64,000 nt of DNA from contig NZ_PDNI01000058.1 in NCBI RefSeq assembly GCF_002925845.1, forward strand, positions 384,276 to 448,275, in the 5' to 3' direction. Both the position numbers and the translations under genes were made by a program. Of this stretch, positions 23,266 to 30,764 are shown piece by piece. Every line of letters begins with the position of its first letter. The stretch's first letter is position 1. This DNA is from Roseovarius nitratireducens. GTDB taxonomy: Bacteria; Pseudomonadota; Alphaproteobacteria; Rhodobacterales; Rhodobacteraceae. The notes under the pieces were generated by a model. It saw only the letters and a program-made list of their open reading frames with translations. It searched no databases and was not told where the DNA came from.

Positions 23266-23304
23266 ATTGCAGGATGCAATATAATGCAACCGCAGTCAAG
23301 TAAA
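23266..23304 (-). promoter_or_regulatory. Promoter and operator for the second leftward operon
   Basis: On the minus strand a TATATT box (plus bases 23278-23283) lies about 40 nt before the ATG at 23238; TTTACT is 15 nt further up, a short spacing. The palindrome ATTGC-AGGAT-GCAAT (23266-23280) overlaps the box and matches the operator geometry at 11691-11705, so the same repressor could control both. Confidence 0.55.
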
Positions 23305-23464
23305 GAGGCCAGCGCGAAAAGCAGTTTTTACAATCGCCAACAGGTTGCGTTTTTGGGGTGCCGGAGGGCCATCGTGCGCCAAAACAGGCAATATTCTGAA
23401 AAAAATCGGCAAGAATTTTTGCGTTAGTGACGTTCAAATTCGTCTCAAAGTTACACACCATAAT

Positions 23465-23480
23465 TGTTTCACATGAAACA
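23465..23480 (+). promoter_or_regulatory. parS-like site
   Basis: TGTTTCACATGAAACA differs by one central base from the chromosomal parS consensus TGTTTCACGTGAAACA bound by ParB in most bacteria. Phage ParA/ParB genes are not present in the window. Host ParB could bind it. Confidence 0.5.
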
Positions 23481-23484
23481 CTTA

Positions 23485-23540
23485 GCAAAAGCGAACGGTT
23501 CGTTTTGGGCTAACCCAATCAAAACCATACCAGAACCAGA
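23485..23540 (+). pseudogene. Relic of a DUF1376-type gene
   Basis: Bases 23485-23527 match 15206-15248 of the DUF1376 gene at 36 of 43 positions without gaps, in the same reading frame: KANGSFWANPIKT here, KANGSVSDNPTET there. The frame then reads IPEPEP and stops at 23545-23549. No DUF1376 domain precedes it, so this is a leftover of gene duplication or of recombination with a related phage. Confidence 0.5.
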
Positions 23541-23555
23541 ACCATAGTATATATC

Positions 23556-23589
23556 GAGACCTTACGGTCTCTCGTCGTCTGGCGACGAC
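23556..23589 (+). other. Two tandem hairpins
   Basis: GAGACC-TTAC-GGTCTC (23556-23571) and GTCGTC-TGGC-GACGAC (23574-23589) are perfect 6-bp stems with 4-nt loops, 2 bp apart. No T tract follows, so they are not classic terminators. They may be part of a packaging site or an RNA leader for the terminase operon. Confidence 0.5.
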
Positions 23590-23693
23590 TCTCGACCCGA
23601 TAACCCAACACCCGACACACCCTCTCGACTGGCCCTCTGGCCCTGTGCTATGAAATTGCACATCGCACCATCGCGCAGGCTCGGGCAGGGGTC

Positions 23694-24569
23694 ATGGCCA
23701 CCAGGAAGCAAGCTCCATCCAAGACGAAGAAGGGAGCGGGGAAAGCCACGAAGAAGGCTGACGTCGCGCCATCCGGCTTGCCGTGGGGCCGCGAGCATTT
23801 CTGCCTCGAGTACGTCAAGGACGGCAACGCCACGCGATCCGCAATCGCCGCTGGATACTCCCGGAACAGCGCCAGCGAGCAGGGATATGATCTCCTCAGA
23901 AATCCTCAGATCAAGGCTCGCATCGCCGAATTGCAGCGAGAGATCGCCCAGGAGCTCAAGATCGAGCACGCCGACATCCTCAAACGGATGTGGGACACCG
24001 CCACCGGAGACCCCAACGATCTCGTCCGCGTCGAGCGCCGTTCATGCCGCTACTGCCACGGTGTCGACCACCAGTACCAATGGAAGACCGAGCGCGAATA
24101 CCGCGACGCGGTCAACGCCTTCCTGCATGGTATCGCGGGCAATGATCACAAGGCCCTCATCGCCCTGGGCGAGGTGATCGACGCGGGCAACACCGTCCCG
24201 GGTATGCCCGACGACGAGGGTGGTTATGGGTACGACGCGACCGCTGCGCCATCGCTCGACTGCCCCGAGTGCTTCGGCGAGGGCGTTACCACCGTCCAGC
24301 TATCGGACAGCCGCGAGGCCATGTCACACCCGCTCTACGAGGGCGTGAAGCAGACCAAGGACGGCATCGAGGTCAAGATCGCCGACCGGGCCAAGGCGCT
24401 CGAGCAGGTCGCGCGGCACCTGTCGTTCTTCAAGGATGAGGTGAAGCTGGGCGCATCCGCCGAGCTCCTGGAAGCGGCGCGCAAGATCAACGCCGCGTCC
24501 CCGCCGCTCGATCCGGCCTACATGCGCGACAACGCGAGCCGCCTGATGGACGACGAGGGCGGTACATGA
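23694..24569 (+). CDS. terS: Terminase small subunit
   Basis: 291 residues. After a basic lysine-rich start, LPWGREHFCLEYVKDGNATRSAIAAGYSRNSASEQGYDLLRNPQIKARIAELQREIAQ is the terminase_2 HTH domain that recognises the packaging site. An insertion with CRYCHG and CPECFG suggests a zinc-binding arm, seen in larger TerS forms. The C-terminus (IADRAKALEQVARHLSFFKDEVKL) matches the end of that family. The ATG at 23694 is the first good start after the AT-rich region, and it overlaps terL by 4 bp. Confidence 0.92.
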   Translation: MATRKQAPSKTKKGAGKATKKADVAPSGLPWGREHFCLEYVKDGNATRSAIAAGYSRNSASEQGYDLLRNPQIKARIAELQREIAQELKIEHADILKRMWDTATGDPNDLVRVERRSCRYCHGVDHQYQWKTEREYRDAVNAFLHGIAGNDHKALIALGEVIDAGNTVPGMPDDEGGYGYDATAAPSLDCPECFGEGVTTVQLSDSREAMSHPLYEGVKQTKDGIEVKIADRAKALEQVARHLSFFKDEVKLGASAELLEAARKINAASPPLDPAYMRDNASRLMDDEGGT

Positions 24570-26227
24570 TGGCCGTGCAGGACGCACAACACACCCGCAA
24601 GGGCGCGTTTCCGGCGGAAATCGAAGCCGCAGCCGAGATCGCGCAGCTTCCCAACCCGCTGCCGCTCGACTACGAGCCCCGCGACACCACCGAGTTCCTG
24701 GCCTGCCTGAAAGACCCGCTCTGGCGCATCTGTTCGGGCCAGCTTTACAAGATCATGACCAAAAGCGACGAGCACCAGGAGGGCTCCGTCGTCCCGTTCC
24801 GGCCAAACAGGGCGCAACGGAGGTTCCTGGCCAAACTTCATACGCGAAACGTGATTTTGAAAGCCCGCCAATTGGGCTTCACGACCCTGATCGCCATCTA
24901 TTTCCTCGACCACGCGATCTTCAACGACGACCAGCGGTGCGGGATCATCGCCCACAGCCTCGAGGACGCGGGCGTGATCTTCCGCGACAAGGCGAAATTC
25001 GCCTACGACCGCCTGCCGCAGATCGTCAAGGATCTCTATCCGCTCAAGAACAGCAACGAATCCGAGATGCTGTTCCACAACAACAGCGCCATGCGTGTGG
25101 CCGTCTCCATGCGCTCAGGCACGATCCAGCGCCTTCACATCTCCGAGATGGGCAAGATCGCGGCCAAGTTCCCCCAGAAGGCCGAGGAAATCGTCAAGGG
25201 CTCGCTGCCCGCCGTTCCCGTCGATGGCATCGCCATCATCGAATCCACCGCTGAGGGTCAGGAAGGCAAGTTCTTCGACATCGCCGACCGGGCCGAGAAG
25301 CGCAGCCACGATCCCACACCGCTTGGCCCCAAAGAGTTCAAGTTTCACTTCTTCCCGTGGTTCATCACCCCTGAATACGCCACCGATCCGCGCCACGTCC
25401 GCATCAGACCCGAACAGCACGAGTATTTCGACAAGGTCGAGGCGGAAATGGGCGTGCGGCTCAAGCTGCCGCAGCGCGCATGGTATGTCACGACGCTCGA
25501 AAACGAGCAGGCGGGCGACAGCGAGGGCATGTGGCGGGAATACCCATCGACACCCGCCGAGTGCTGGATGCGCGGCACCGAGGGCATATGGTTCGCGCCC
25601 CAGCTCGCCCGCGCCCGCGCCGAAGGCCGCCTGTGCCCCATCCCGCATGTAAGCAACGTGCCGGTCCACACGTTCTGGGACATCGGGTCGGGCGACGGCA
25701 CCGGCATCTGGGCCATGCAGGACGTCGGCACGCGCCATCGCTTCATCCGGTATTTCGAGGATTGGGCCAAGGGTTACAGCCACTACGTCAAGCTCCTGCG
25801 CGACACCGGCTGGCTCTTCGGCATCCACTACCTGCCGCATGATGCAACGCACGAGCGCCAGTTGGCCAACACCGTCGCTGCGCCGCTCTCCATGCTGCAA
25901 GAGCTTGCCCCTGACTGGCGCTTCAGGATCGTGCCGCGCGTGCCCGATCTCACACAAGGCATCAACATGACCCGCGAGGCGTTCGGCCAGTGCTGGTTCA
26001 ACATCGACGGCTCGGGCGAGGACTGCGAGGCCGGTATTCGCCACCTCGATCTCTACAAGAAGAAATGGAACAGCCGCCTGGGCGTCTTCACCGACGAGCC
26101 CGAAAAGCTCGACGGGCACACCGAAGCCGCCGACTCGCTGCGCCAGTACGCGCAGGGCTACGATCCGGCCCACTTCAACGCACCAACCGCACCGAAACGA
26201 CGCTCGAGGGGGGCGATGACGGCATGA
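24566..26227 (+). CDS. terL: Terminase large subunit
   Basis: 553 residues. The ATPase half includes RNVILKARQLGFTTLIAIYFLDHAIF (a modified Walker A, as in this TerL branch) and a Walker B-like IAIIESTAEGQEGKFF. The nuclease half includes FWDIGSGDGTGIWAMQ, HYLPHDATHERQL and a late acidic site in TEAADSLRQYAQGY, the RNase H-type catalytic aspartates. It cuts and pumps phage DNA into the prohead. It lies between terS and the portal region; ATGA couples it to the next gene. Confidence 0.92.
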   Translation: MMAVQDAQHTRKGAFPAEIEAAAEIAQLPNPLPLDYEPRDTTEFLACLKDPLWRICSGQLYKIMTKSDEHQEGSVVPFRPNRAQRRFLAKLHTRNVILKARQLGFTTLIAIYFLDHAIFNDDQRCGIIAHSLEDAGVIFRDKAKFAYDRLPQIVKDLYPLKNSNESEMLFHNNSAMRVAVSMRSGTIQRLHISEMGKIAAKFPQKAEEIVKGSLPAVPVDGIAIIESTAEGQEGKFFDIADRAEKRSHDPTPLGPKEFKFHFFPWFITPEYATDPRHVRIRPEQHEYFDKVEAEMGVRLKLPQRAWYVTTLENEQAGDSEGMWREYPSTPAECWMRGTEGIWFAPQLARARAEGRLCPIPHVSNVPVHTFWDIGSGDGTGIWAMQDVGTRHRFIRYFEDWAKGYSHYVKLLRDTGWLFGIHYLPHDATHERQLANTVAAPLSMLQELAPDWRFRIVPRVPDLTQGINMTREAFGQCWFNIDGSGEDCEAGIRHLDLYKKKWNSRLGVFTDEPEKLDGHTEAADSLRQYAQGYDPAHFNAPTAPKRRSRGAMTA

Positions 26228-26667
26228 GCGATGAACCCAACACACCCGTGATCGACCTCAGCTTGCGCCTCTGGCAGCGCACGCGAGGCGAAATCACCGT
26301 TATCGGGACGTGGATACTCACGACCCGGCGCCCCTGCCTCGCGCTCGTGCCATCCCGGGCGCTGCCCACGCACGACCGGATCACGCCATGCCTCGTGCCG
26401 CTCGACATGGCCTTCGCATGGGACGAGCACACGGGCGATCCCGCCGACACCGCGGCGATGAGCTACCAGTTCGCCGCCGCTCTCGGGCTCAACCCGATGG
26501 AGCCACGCAACGTCATCGCGGTCACCAGCATCGTGCGCGACAGCCTCGGCGATCTCCTGGCCATGCCGCCATTCCCCGAGGGAGAGAAGCAGGCCGTGGC
26601 CGATGTGCTGATCACCGATCCCAACACGGGCAAGACCACAGAAGCGGAGATCGTGGACAATGTTTGA
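26224..26667 (+). CDS. Hypothetical protein between terminase and portal
   Basis: 147 residues, unrecognised. The middle is beta-rich (EITVIGTWILTTRRPCLALVPSRALPTHDRITPCLVPL), followed by helices. The ATG at 26224 overlaps the terL stop, and its end overlaps the portal start by 8 bp. By position it could be a packaging or head-assembly accessory. Confidence 0.65.
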   Translation: MSDEPNTPVIDLSLRLWQRTRGEITVIGTWILTTRRPCLALVPSRALPTHDRITPCLVPLDMAFAWDEHTGDPADTAAMSYQFAAALGLNPMEPRNVIAVTSIVRDSLGDLLAMPPFPEGEKQAVADVLITDPNTGKTTEAEIVDNV

Positions 26668-29011
26668 GACCGACCGCGACAACGACGACGATCCGGCCAA
26701 GCGCAACCAGATCACGTTTCACGCTCCCAAATCCACCGACCCGATGGATCGCTACGATTTCGGCCAGGCGCCGGATGCGCAACAGGTGCAGCGGCTCCAA
26801 CAGAGCCGAAACCTCGACGAAGGACGGCCCTACGAGCTCTTCAAGAACCTCATGGGTCACTATCGCCGTGAGATCGAGCGCCAGGGCAACAACCGCAACG
26901 AAATGGGGCTCGACGAGGACTTCTATGACGGCGACCAGTGGCGGGAGGAAGACAAGGCCGTGCTGGAATCGCGCGGACAGGCCCCGCTCGTCTACAACGT
27001 GATCTCGACCACGGTAAACTGGATGCTCGGCACCGAGAAGCGGGGCCGCACGGACTACAAGATACTCCCACGTCAGGAGGAAGGCGGGAAGGCCGCCGAG
27101 CGCAAGAGCCAGCTTCTCAAGTACCTCTCGGACGTCAATCTCTCGGATTTCCACGTCAGCCGCAGCTTCAAGGACTGTGTCGTCTCCGGTCTTGGCTGGA
27201 TCGAAAGCGGCGTGCAGGAGGATGACGAGGGCGAGGCTATCTATGATCGCTTCGAGACCTGGCGCAACATCCTCTTCGACAGCATGGCCACCGAGTCCGA
27301 TCTGTCCGACGGGCGCTACATCTTCCGCACCAAATGGACGGACGTCGATACCGCCAAGAGCATGTTTCGCGGGCGCGAAGACGTCATCGAGAAATCCGCC
27401 TCCACCAGCTTCGATCTCATGCGCAGCCTCGACGGGGCTGGCGACGAGCAGATGGACGCCGCCGAGGAAGAATGGAGCCAGACCAGCATCTACGGGGCCG
27501 CCGATGGTGCTGTTTCCGAGCGTGCCCGTGTGCGCCTCATCGAGGCATGGTTTCGCGTGCCGGTCGAAGATCGCTACATGCGCGGCGGCCAGTTCACGGG
27601 CGAGATATTCGACCCGCGCAGCCGCGGCCACATGGCCGACGTGGAGCGGGGCCGCGCGACCATCGTGAACAAGGTGCGGATGCGGATGCACGTCGCGATC
27701 ATGGCCGAGGACGGGCTTCTCTACCTGTCCAAGTCGCCCTATCGCCACAACCACTTTCCGTTCACGCCGATCTGGTGCTACCGCAAAGGCCGAAATAACC
27801 TGCCCTACGGGGTGGTGCGCTCGATGCGCGGGCCGCAGGAGGACATCAACAAGCGCGCCTCCAAGGCCCTGCATATCCTCTCGTCCAACCGCGTGATCAT
27901 GGATCGCGGCGCCGTGACTGATATGGACGCCTTCCAGGAAGAGCTTGCCCGCCCCGATGGCGTTCTGGTCAAGGAGCCCAACCACCACCTCGAAATTGCC
28001 GTCGATCGCGAGCTTGCTCCCGCGCACCTCGATCTCATGAGCCGGTCCATCGAAATGATCCAGCAGTTGAGCGGGATCACCGACGAGAACCTGGGCCGCA
28101 CCACGAACGCCACGTCGGGCAAGGCGATCATCGCCCGGCAGGACCAGGGCGCGCTCGCCACCGCCTCGATCTTCGACAACCTGCGCCTTGCCCGGCAGAT
28201 ACACGGCTCCAAGATGCTCTCGCTCATGGAGCAGTTCATGACCGAGGAAAAGCGGTTCCGCATCACCAACATGCGCGGCAACGCCGAGTTCCTGAAGGTC
28301 AACGAGCCCGATCCCAACGCGCCTGACCAACTCCTGCCGGAGAGCGACATCGTCAGCACCAAGGCGGATTTCATCATCAGCGAGGACGACTGGAAAGCCA
28401 CCATGCGGCAGGCGCAGGTCGAAGAGTTGTTCGAGATGATGACGCAGCTCGGGCAGACCAACCCCGAGCTTGTGCTGGTGGTGCTCGATCTCCTTGTGGA
28501 GACGATGGACCTGCCCCAGCGCGAAGAGATCGTGAAGCGCATCCGCAAGCACACCGGTCAGGACGACCCGGACGCCGATCCGAACAATCCCGACCCCGAG
28601 ACAATCGCACGCCAGCAGGCTCAGGAAGAGCAGGCTCAGATGGAAAGACGTGCGGCAGAGGCGGAATTGGCCGACAAGGAGGCCAGCGCCGCCGAGAAGC
28701 GCGCCAAGGCCGAGAAGGTTGGCGCCGAGGGCGCCCGCGTCCTTGCGGAGATCCGACGCATCCTCGCCGAAACGGCCGGCGCGAACGTGGAAACGCAGGT
28801 CAAGGCACTCGAGGCCGCCGCCGCGATCATGAAGGCGCAGTCCGTCGCGGGGGTTGCCGATTCCATTCTCAGCGAGGCCGGATACCAGCCCGCCCCGGCG
28901 GGTGAGGGCCAGACCTCTCCTAACATGCCCGCCCCGGGCGCGCCGCAACCGCAACAGATGGCGCCGCCGCCGCAACAACAGCCTCAACTCCCGGTGCCGA
29001 GCGGCGCTTGA
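26660..29011 (+). CDS. Portal protein, P22-like
   Basis: 783 residues. RQGNNRNEMGLDEDFYDGDQWREEDKAVLESRGQAPLVYNVISTTVNWMLGTEKRGRTDYKILPR is the start typical of P22-type portals of podoviruses. LFDSMATESDLSDGRYIFRTKWTDVDTAK and NATSGKAIIARQDQGALATASIFDNLRLA are further hallmarks. It forms the dodecameric gate through which DNA passes. The C-terminal 150 residues form a charged helical barrel (RAAEAELADKEASAAEKRAKAEKV) and a proline/glutamine tail. The length agrees with the family. Confidence 0.92.
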   Translation: MFETDRDNDDDPAKRNQITFHAPKSTDPMDRYDFGQAPDAQQVQRLQQSRNLDEGRPYELFKNLMGHYRREIERQGNNRNEMGLDEDFYDGDQWREEDKAVLESRGQAPLVYNVISTTVNWMLGTEKRGRTDYKILPRQEEGGKAAERKSQLLKYLSDVNLSDFHVSRSFKDCVVSGLGWIESGVQEDDEGEAIYDRFETWRNILFDSMATESDLSDGRYIFRTKWTDVDTAKSMFRGREDVIEKSASTSFDLMRSLDGAGDEQMDAAEEEWSQTSIYGAADGAVSERARVRLIEAWFRVPVEDRYMRGGQFTGEIFDPRSRGHMADVERGRATIVNKVRMRMHVAIMAEDGLLYLSKSPYRHNHFPFTPIWCYRKGRNNLPYGVVRSMRGPQEDINKRASKALHILSSNRVIMDRGAVTDMDAFQEELARPDGVLVKEPNHHLEIAVDRELAPAHLDLMSRSIEMIQQLSGITDENLGRTTNATSGKAIIARQDQGALATASIFDNLRLARQIHGSKMLSLMEQFMTEEKRFRITNMRGNAEFLKVNEPDPNAPDQLLPESDIVSTKADFIISEDDWKATMRQAQVEELFEMMTQLGQTNPELVLVVLDLLVETMDLPQREEIVKRIRKHTGQDDPDADPNNPDPETIARQQAQEEQAQMERRAAEAELADKEASAAEKRAKAEKVGAEGARVLAEIRRILAETAGANVETQVKALEAAAAIMKAQSVAGVADSILSEAGYQPAPAGEGQTSPNMPAPGAPQPQQMAPPPQQQPQLPVPSGA

Positions 29012-29058
29012 TCGCCCGGCATCACCAGCCTTGTCGCAAGATGTGAAAGGAAACAGCG

Positions 29059-29532
29059 ATGGCATTTACCGCAGTACCGAAACTGGAAACCACCGCCGCA
29101 GGCAACAGCACCGGCATTTCCATGTCCATGTCCGTGTCGCCCAAGGGGCGGCGTGCAACCGTGCGGATCACGCTCAATGCGGACGCCCAGAAGCGCCTGT
29201 TCAACCGTGCGCTCAACCCCGAGACGGACAAGGTTGACGTGCTGATCGGGCGCGGCGTCGATGAGGGCCATGCCAAGATCGTGCTGAACCCGAATGGCGC
29301 GCACCAAATCCGCAACAGCATGAAGGGGTCGGTGTCGATCCGCATGGCGCGCTGGGACCTTCTGCCGGAAGGCAAGCGCCCCGCGGGCAGCGTGAAGCCG
29401 CTCGGTGATGCCGAGATTGAGGGCGACAAGATCACCGCGCTCGTGCTCCTGCCCGATTGGGCCAGCCCGAAGAAGCGCGAGCGTGCCGCGGCAGACGCGA
29501 AGAGGGTCAACGCCGGGGAGGCGCGGAGGTGA
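29059..29532 (+). CDS. Hypothetical protein after portal
   Basis: 157 residues, unrecognised. ISMSMSVSPKGRRATVRITLNADAQKRLFNRALNPETDKVDVLIGRGVDEGHAKIVLNPNG suggests a small beta-rich domain; the end is basic. An AAAGGAAA site precedes the ATG. Its GC-rich coding and place between portal and scaffold indicate a real late gene. Confidence 0.65.
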   Translation: MAFTAVPKLETTAAGNSTGISMSMSVSPKGRRATVRITLNADAQKRLFNRALNPETDKVDVLIGRGVDEGHAKIVLNPNGAHQIRNSMKGSVSIRMARWDLLPEGKRPAGSVKPLGDAEIEGDKITALVLLPDWASPKKRERAAADAKRVNAGEARR

Positions 29533-29774
29533 CGGACGACGACAAGATCGTCAGCCTGACCGGTGCGCCGCTGCACTTTTGCGGCACGCCGGGGCAGTTG
29601 TTCGACCTCAAAGAGGTTGTCGACGGGCTGGTCGAGAACGACGCGCAACAGGCCATCGTGATCGGACGCCTGCCCGACGGCAGGCTCTACGTCGGATCGA
29701 CCCACAGCACCGAGACCTGCTCCCTGCTTCTGGGGCAGGCGCAGCACTTCATCCACAAGCATTACGAGGTATGA
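29529..29774 (+). CDS. Small hypothetical protein
   Basis: 81 residues, unrecognised. DLKEVVDGLVENDAQQAIVIGRLPDGRLYVGSTHSTETCSLLLGQAQHFI has a compact alpha-beta pattern (VIGRLPDGRLYVGST) seen in small phage proteins of unknown role. The GTG at 29529 overlaps the stop codon of the gene before it. Confidence 0.6.
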   Translation: MTDDDKIVSLTGAPLHFCGTPGQLFDLKEVVDGLVENDAQQAIVIGRLPDGRLYVGSTHSTETCSLLLGQAQHFIHKHYEV

Positions 29775-29778
29775 GCAG

Positions 29779-30156
29779 ATGGTCGCCCAAGACATGAACA
29801 TGGCCCGGATCGAGGATGCCGCCCAGCTTGCGCACGAGGTCAACCGCGCCTTCTGTGCCAGCATGGGCGATGGCAGCCAGCCCCGTTGGAATGACGCGCC
29901 CGACTGGCAGCGCGAATCCGCCATTCAGGGCGTGCGCCACGCCTTCGAAAACCCGCACGCCAGCCCCGAGGACAGCCACAACAACTGGATGGCGCAGAAG
30001 GCGCGCGACGGGTGGCGGTTCGGGCTGGTGAAGGACGAGCGCGCCAAGGAACACCCCTGCATGGTGCGCTACGACCAACTCAGCCCCACCGAGCGCGTGA
30101 AGGACGCGCTCTTTCTCGCCGTGGTCCGCACCTACCTGGCGCTGGATCACGGCTGA
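29779..30156 (+). CDS. RyR-domain protein
   Basis: 125 residues. WNDAPDWQRESAIQGVRHAFENPHASPEDSHNNWMAQKARDGWRFGLVKDERAKEHPCMVRYDQLSPTERVKDALFLAVVRTYL is a complete RyR repeat (the ryanodine-receptor-type domain). In phages and bacteria RyR domains are linked to nucleotide or ligand signalling and conflict systems; the phage role is not known. Placed in a cluster of small accessory genes beside the Acb2-like gene. Confidence 0.85.
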   Translation: MVAQDMNMARIEDAAQLAHEVNRAFCASMGDGSQPRWNDAPDWQRESAIQGVRHAFENPHASPEDSHNNWMAQKARDGWRFGLVKDERAKEHPCMVRYDQLSPTERVKDALFLAVVRTYLALDHG

Positions 30157-30186
30157 CCGACAGACAGAGAGAGAGGAAACAGCACC

Positions 30187-30447
30187 ATGACCACCACCAA
30201 AGGTAAATACCGCGTCGGCACGACCTTCAATCCTAGCGGCAACGATGTCGTGGACGAGATCAAGGCGCGCGCCGCCGATCTGATCGACTTCATCGAAAAT
30301 GAGATCGACGTGCCGCCGCACGAAACGCCCAACGAAACGCGCCAGAGCGCGGAAATCGCTCGCCTCAAGGCGTTGGCGCAGACGGAAATCGAAAGCGCGG
30401 CCATGTGGGCGGTCAAGGCCGCCACCAAGCGCAAACCGGGCGAGTGA
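30187..30447 (+). CDS. Acb2-like protein (candidate anti-CBASS)
   Basis: 86 residues. KYRVGTTFNPSGNDVVDEIKARAADLIDFIENEI is followed by EIARLKALAQTEIESAAMWAVKAATK: an N-terminal loop and two helices ending in the AxTxxExAxMWAVKAxT pattern that I associate with the Acb2/Tad1 hairpin family. Acb2 proteins form hexamers that soak up cyclic nucleotides made by CBASS and related immune enzymes. Length, basic C-terminus and location among small morphogenesis-region genes are all typical. The assignment rests on memory of the motif and needs a profile search. Confidence 0.5.
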   Translation: MTTTKGKYRVGTTFNPSGNDVVDEIKARAADLIDFIENEIDVPPHETPNETRQSAEIARLKALAQTEIESAAMWAVKAATKRKPGE

Positions 30448-30457
30448 GGGCAGTCCG

Positions 30458-30730
30458 ATGAAGCAAGACAGAGACAAGCAACCAGAAACCCGCATCATCC
30501 CCGCCTGCAACGGCGGGTATGTCGTTGAGCAGGGCTCCGGCGACCCTCGCGTCAGGTCGAACCTCATCGGTGCGTATTCCAGCGCGACCGACCTCATCAA
30601 GGCCATGCCGGAAATTCTCGGCACGGACGGCCTCGACGTGGTCGTGCGCCCGTCGATCAACGTACTGACGGGAAAAGAGGTGTTCGGCGCGCATTGCGCC
30701 AACATCCAGGACGGCTCCGACCTCGTTTAG
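30458..30730 (+). CDS. Small hypothetical protein
   Basis: 90 residues, unrecognised. NGGYVVEQGSGDPRVRSNLIGAYSSATDLIKAMPEILG reads like a small anti-parallel domain with one helix. The ATG at 30458 follows the Acb2-like gene by 10 bp; the longer frame upstream is a shadow. It belongs to the same accessory cluster. Confidence 0.6.
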   Translation: MKQDRDKQPETRIIPACNGGYVVEQGSGDPRVRSNLIGAYSSATDLIKAMPEILGTDGLDVVVRPSINVLTGKEVFGAHCANIQDGSDLV

Positions 30731-30764
30731 CAAGCCCTCGACACCACAGAAAAGGATCAGACTA

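Larger units (their letters stand above)
23305..23693 (+). other. AT-rich intergenic segment before terminase
   Basis: No gene is seen. The part from 23305 to about 23560 is more AT-rich than anything nearby, and holds a parS-like site, a decayed copy of part of the DUF1376 gene and two tandem hairpins (listed separately). It divides the leftward accessory operon from the rightward packaging genes. Such a place often contains a packaging (pac/cos) site or an origin, but I see no direct proof. Confidence 0.5.

Noticed and set aside
23640-23690. A possible fifth late leader element before terS (CTATG...GCGCAGG)
   Set aside because: Spacing is about 20 rather than 14-15 nt and GATGTG is missing.
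26612-29065. An 817-codon open frame on the minus strand opposite the portal gene
   Set aside because: It mirrors a high-GC gene in the opposite phase; its product is rich in Arg, Gly, His and Leu with no domain, while the plus strand has a clear P22-like portal.
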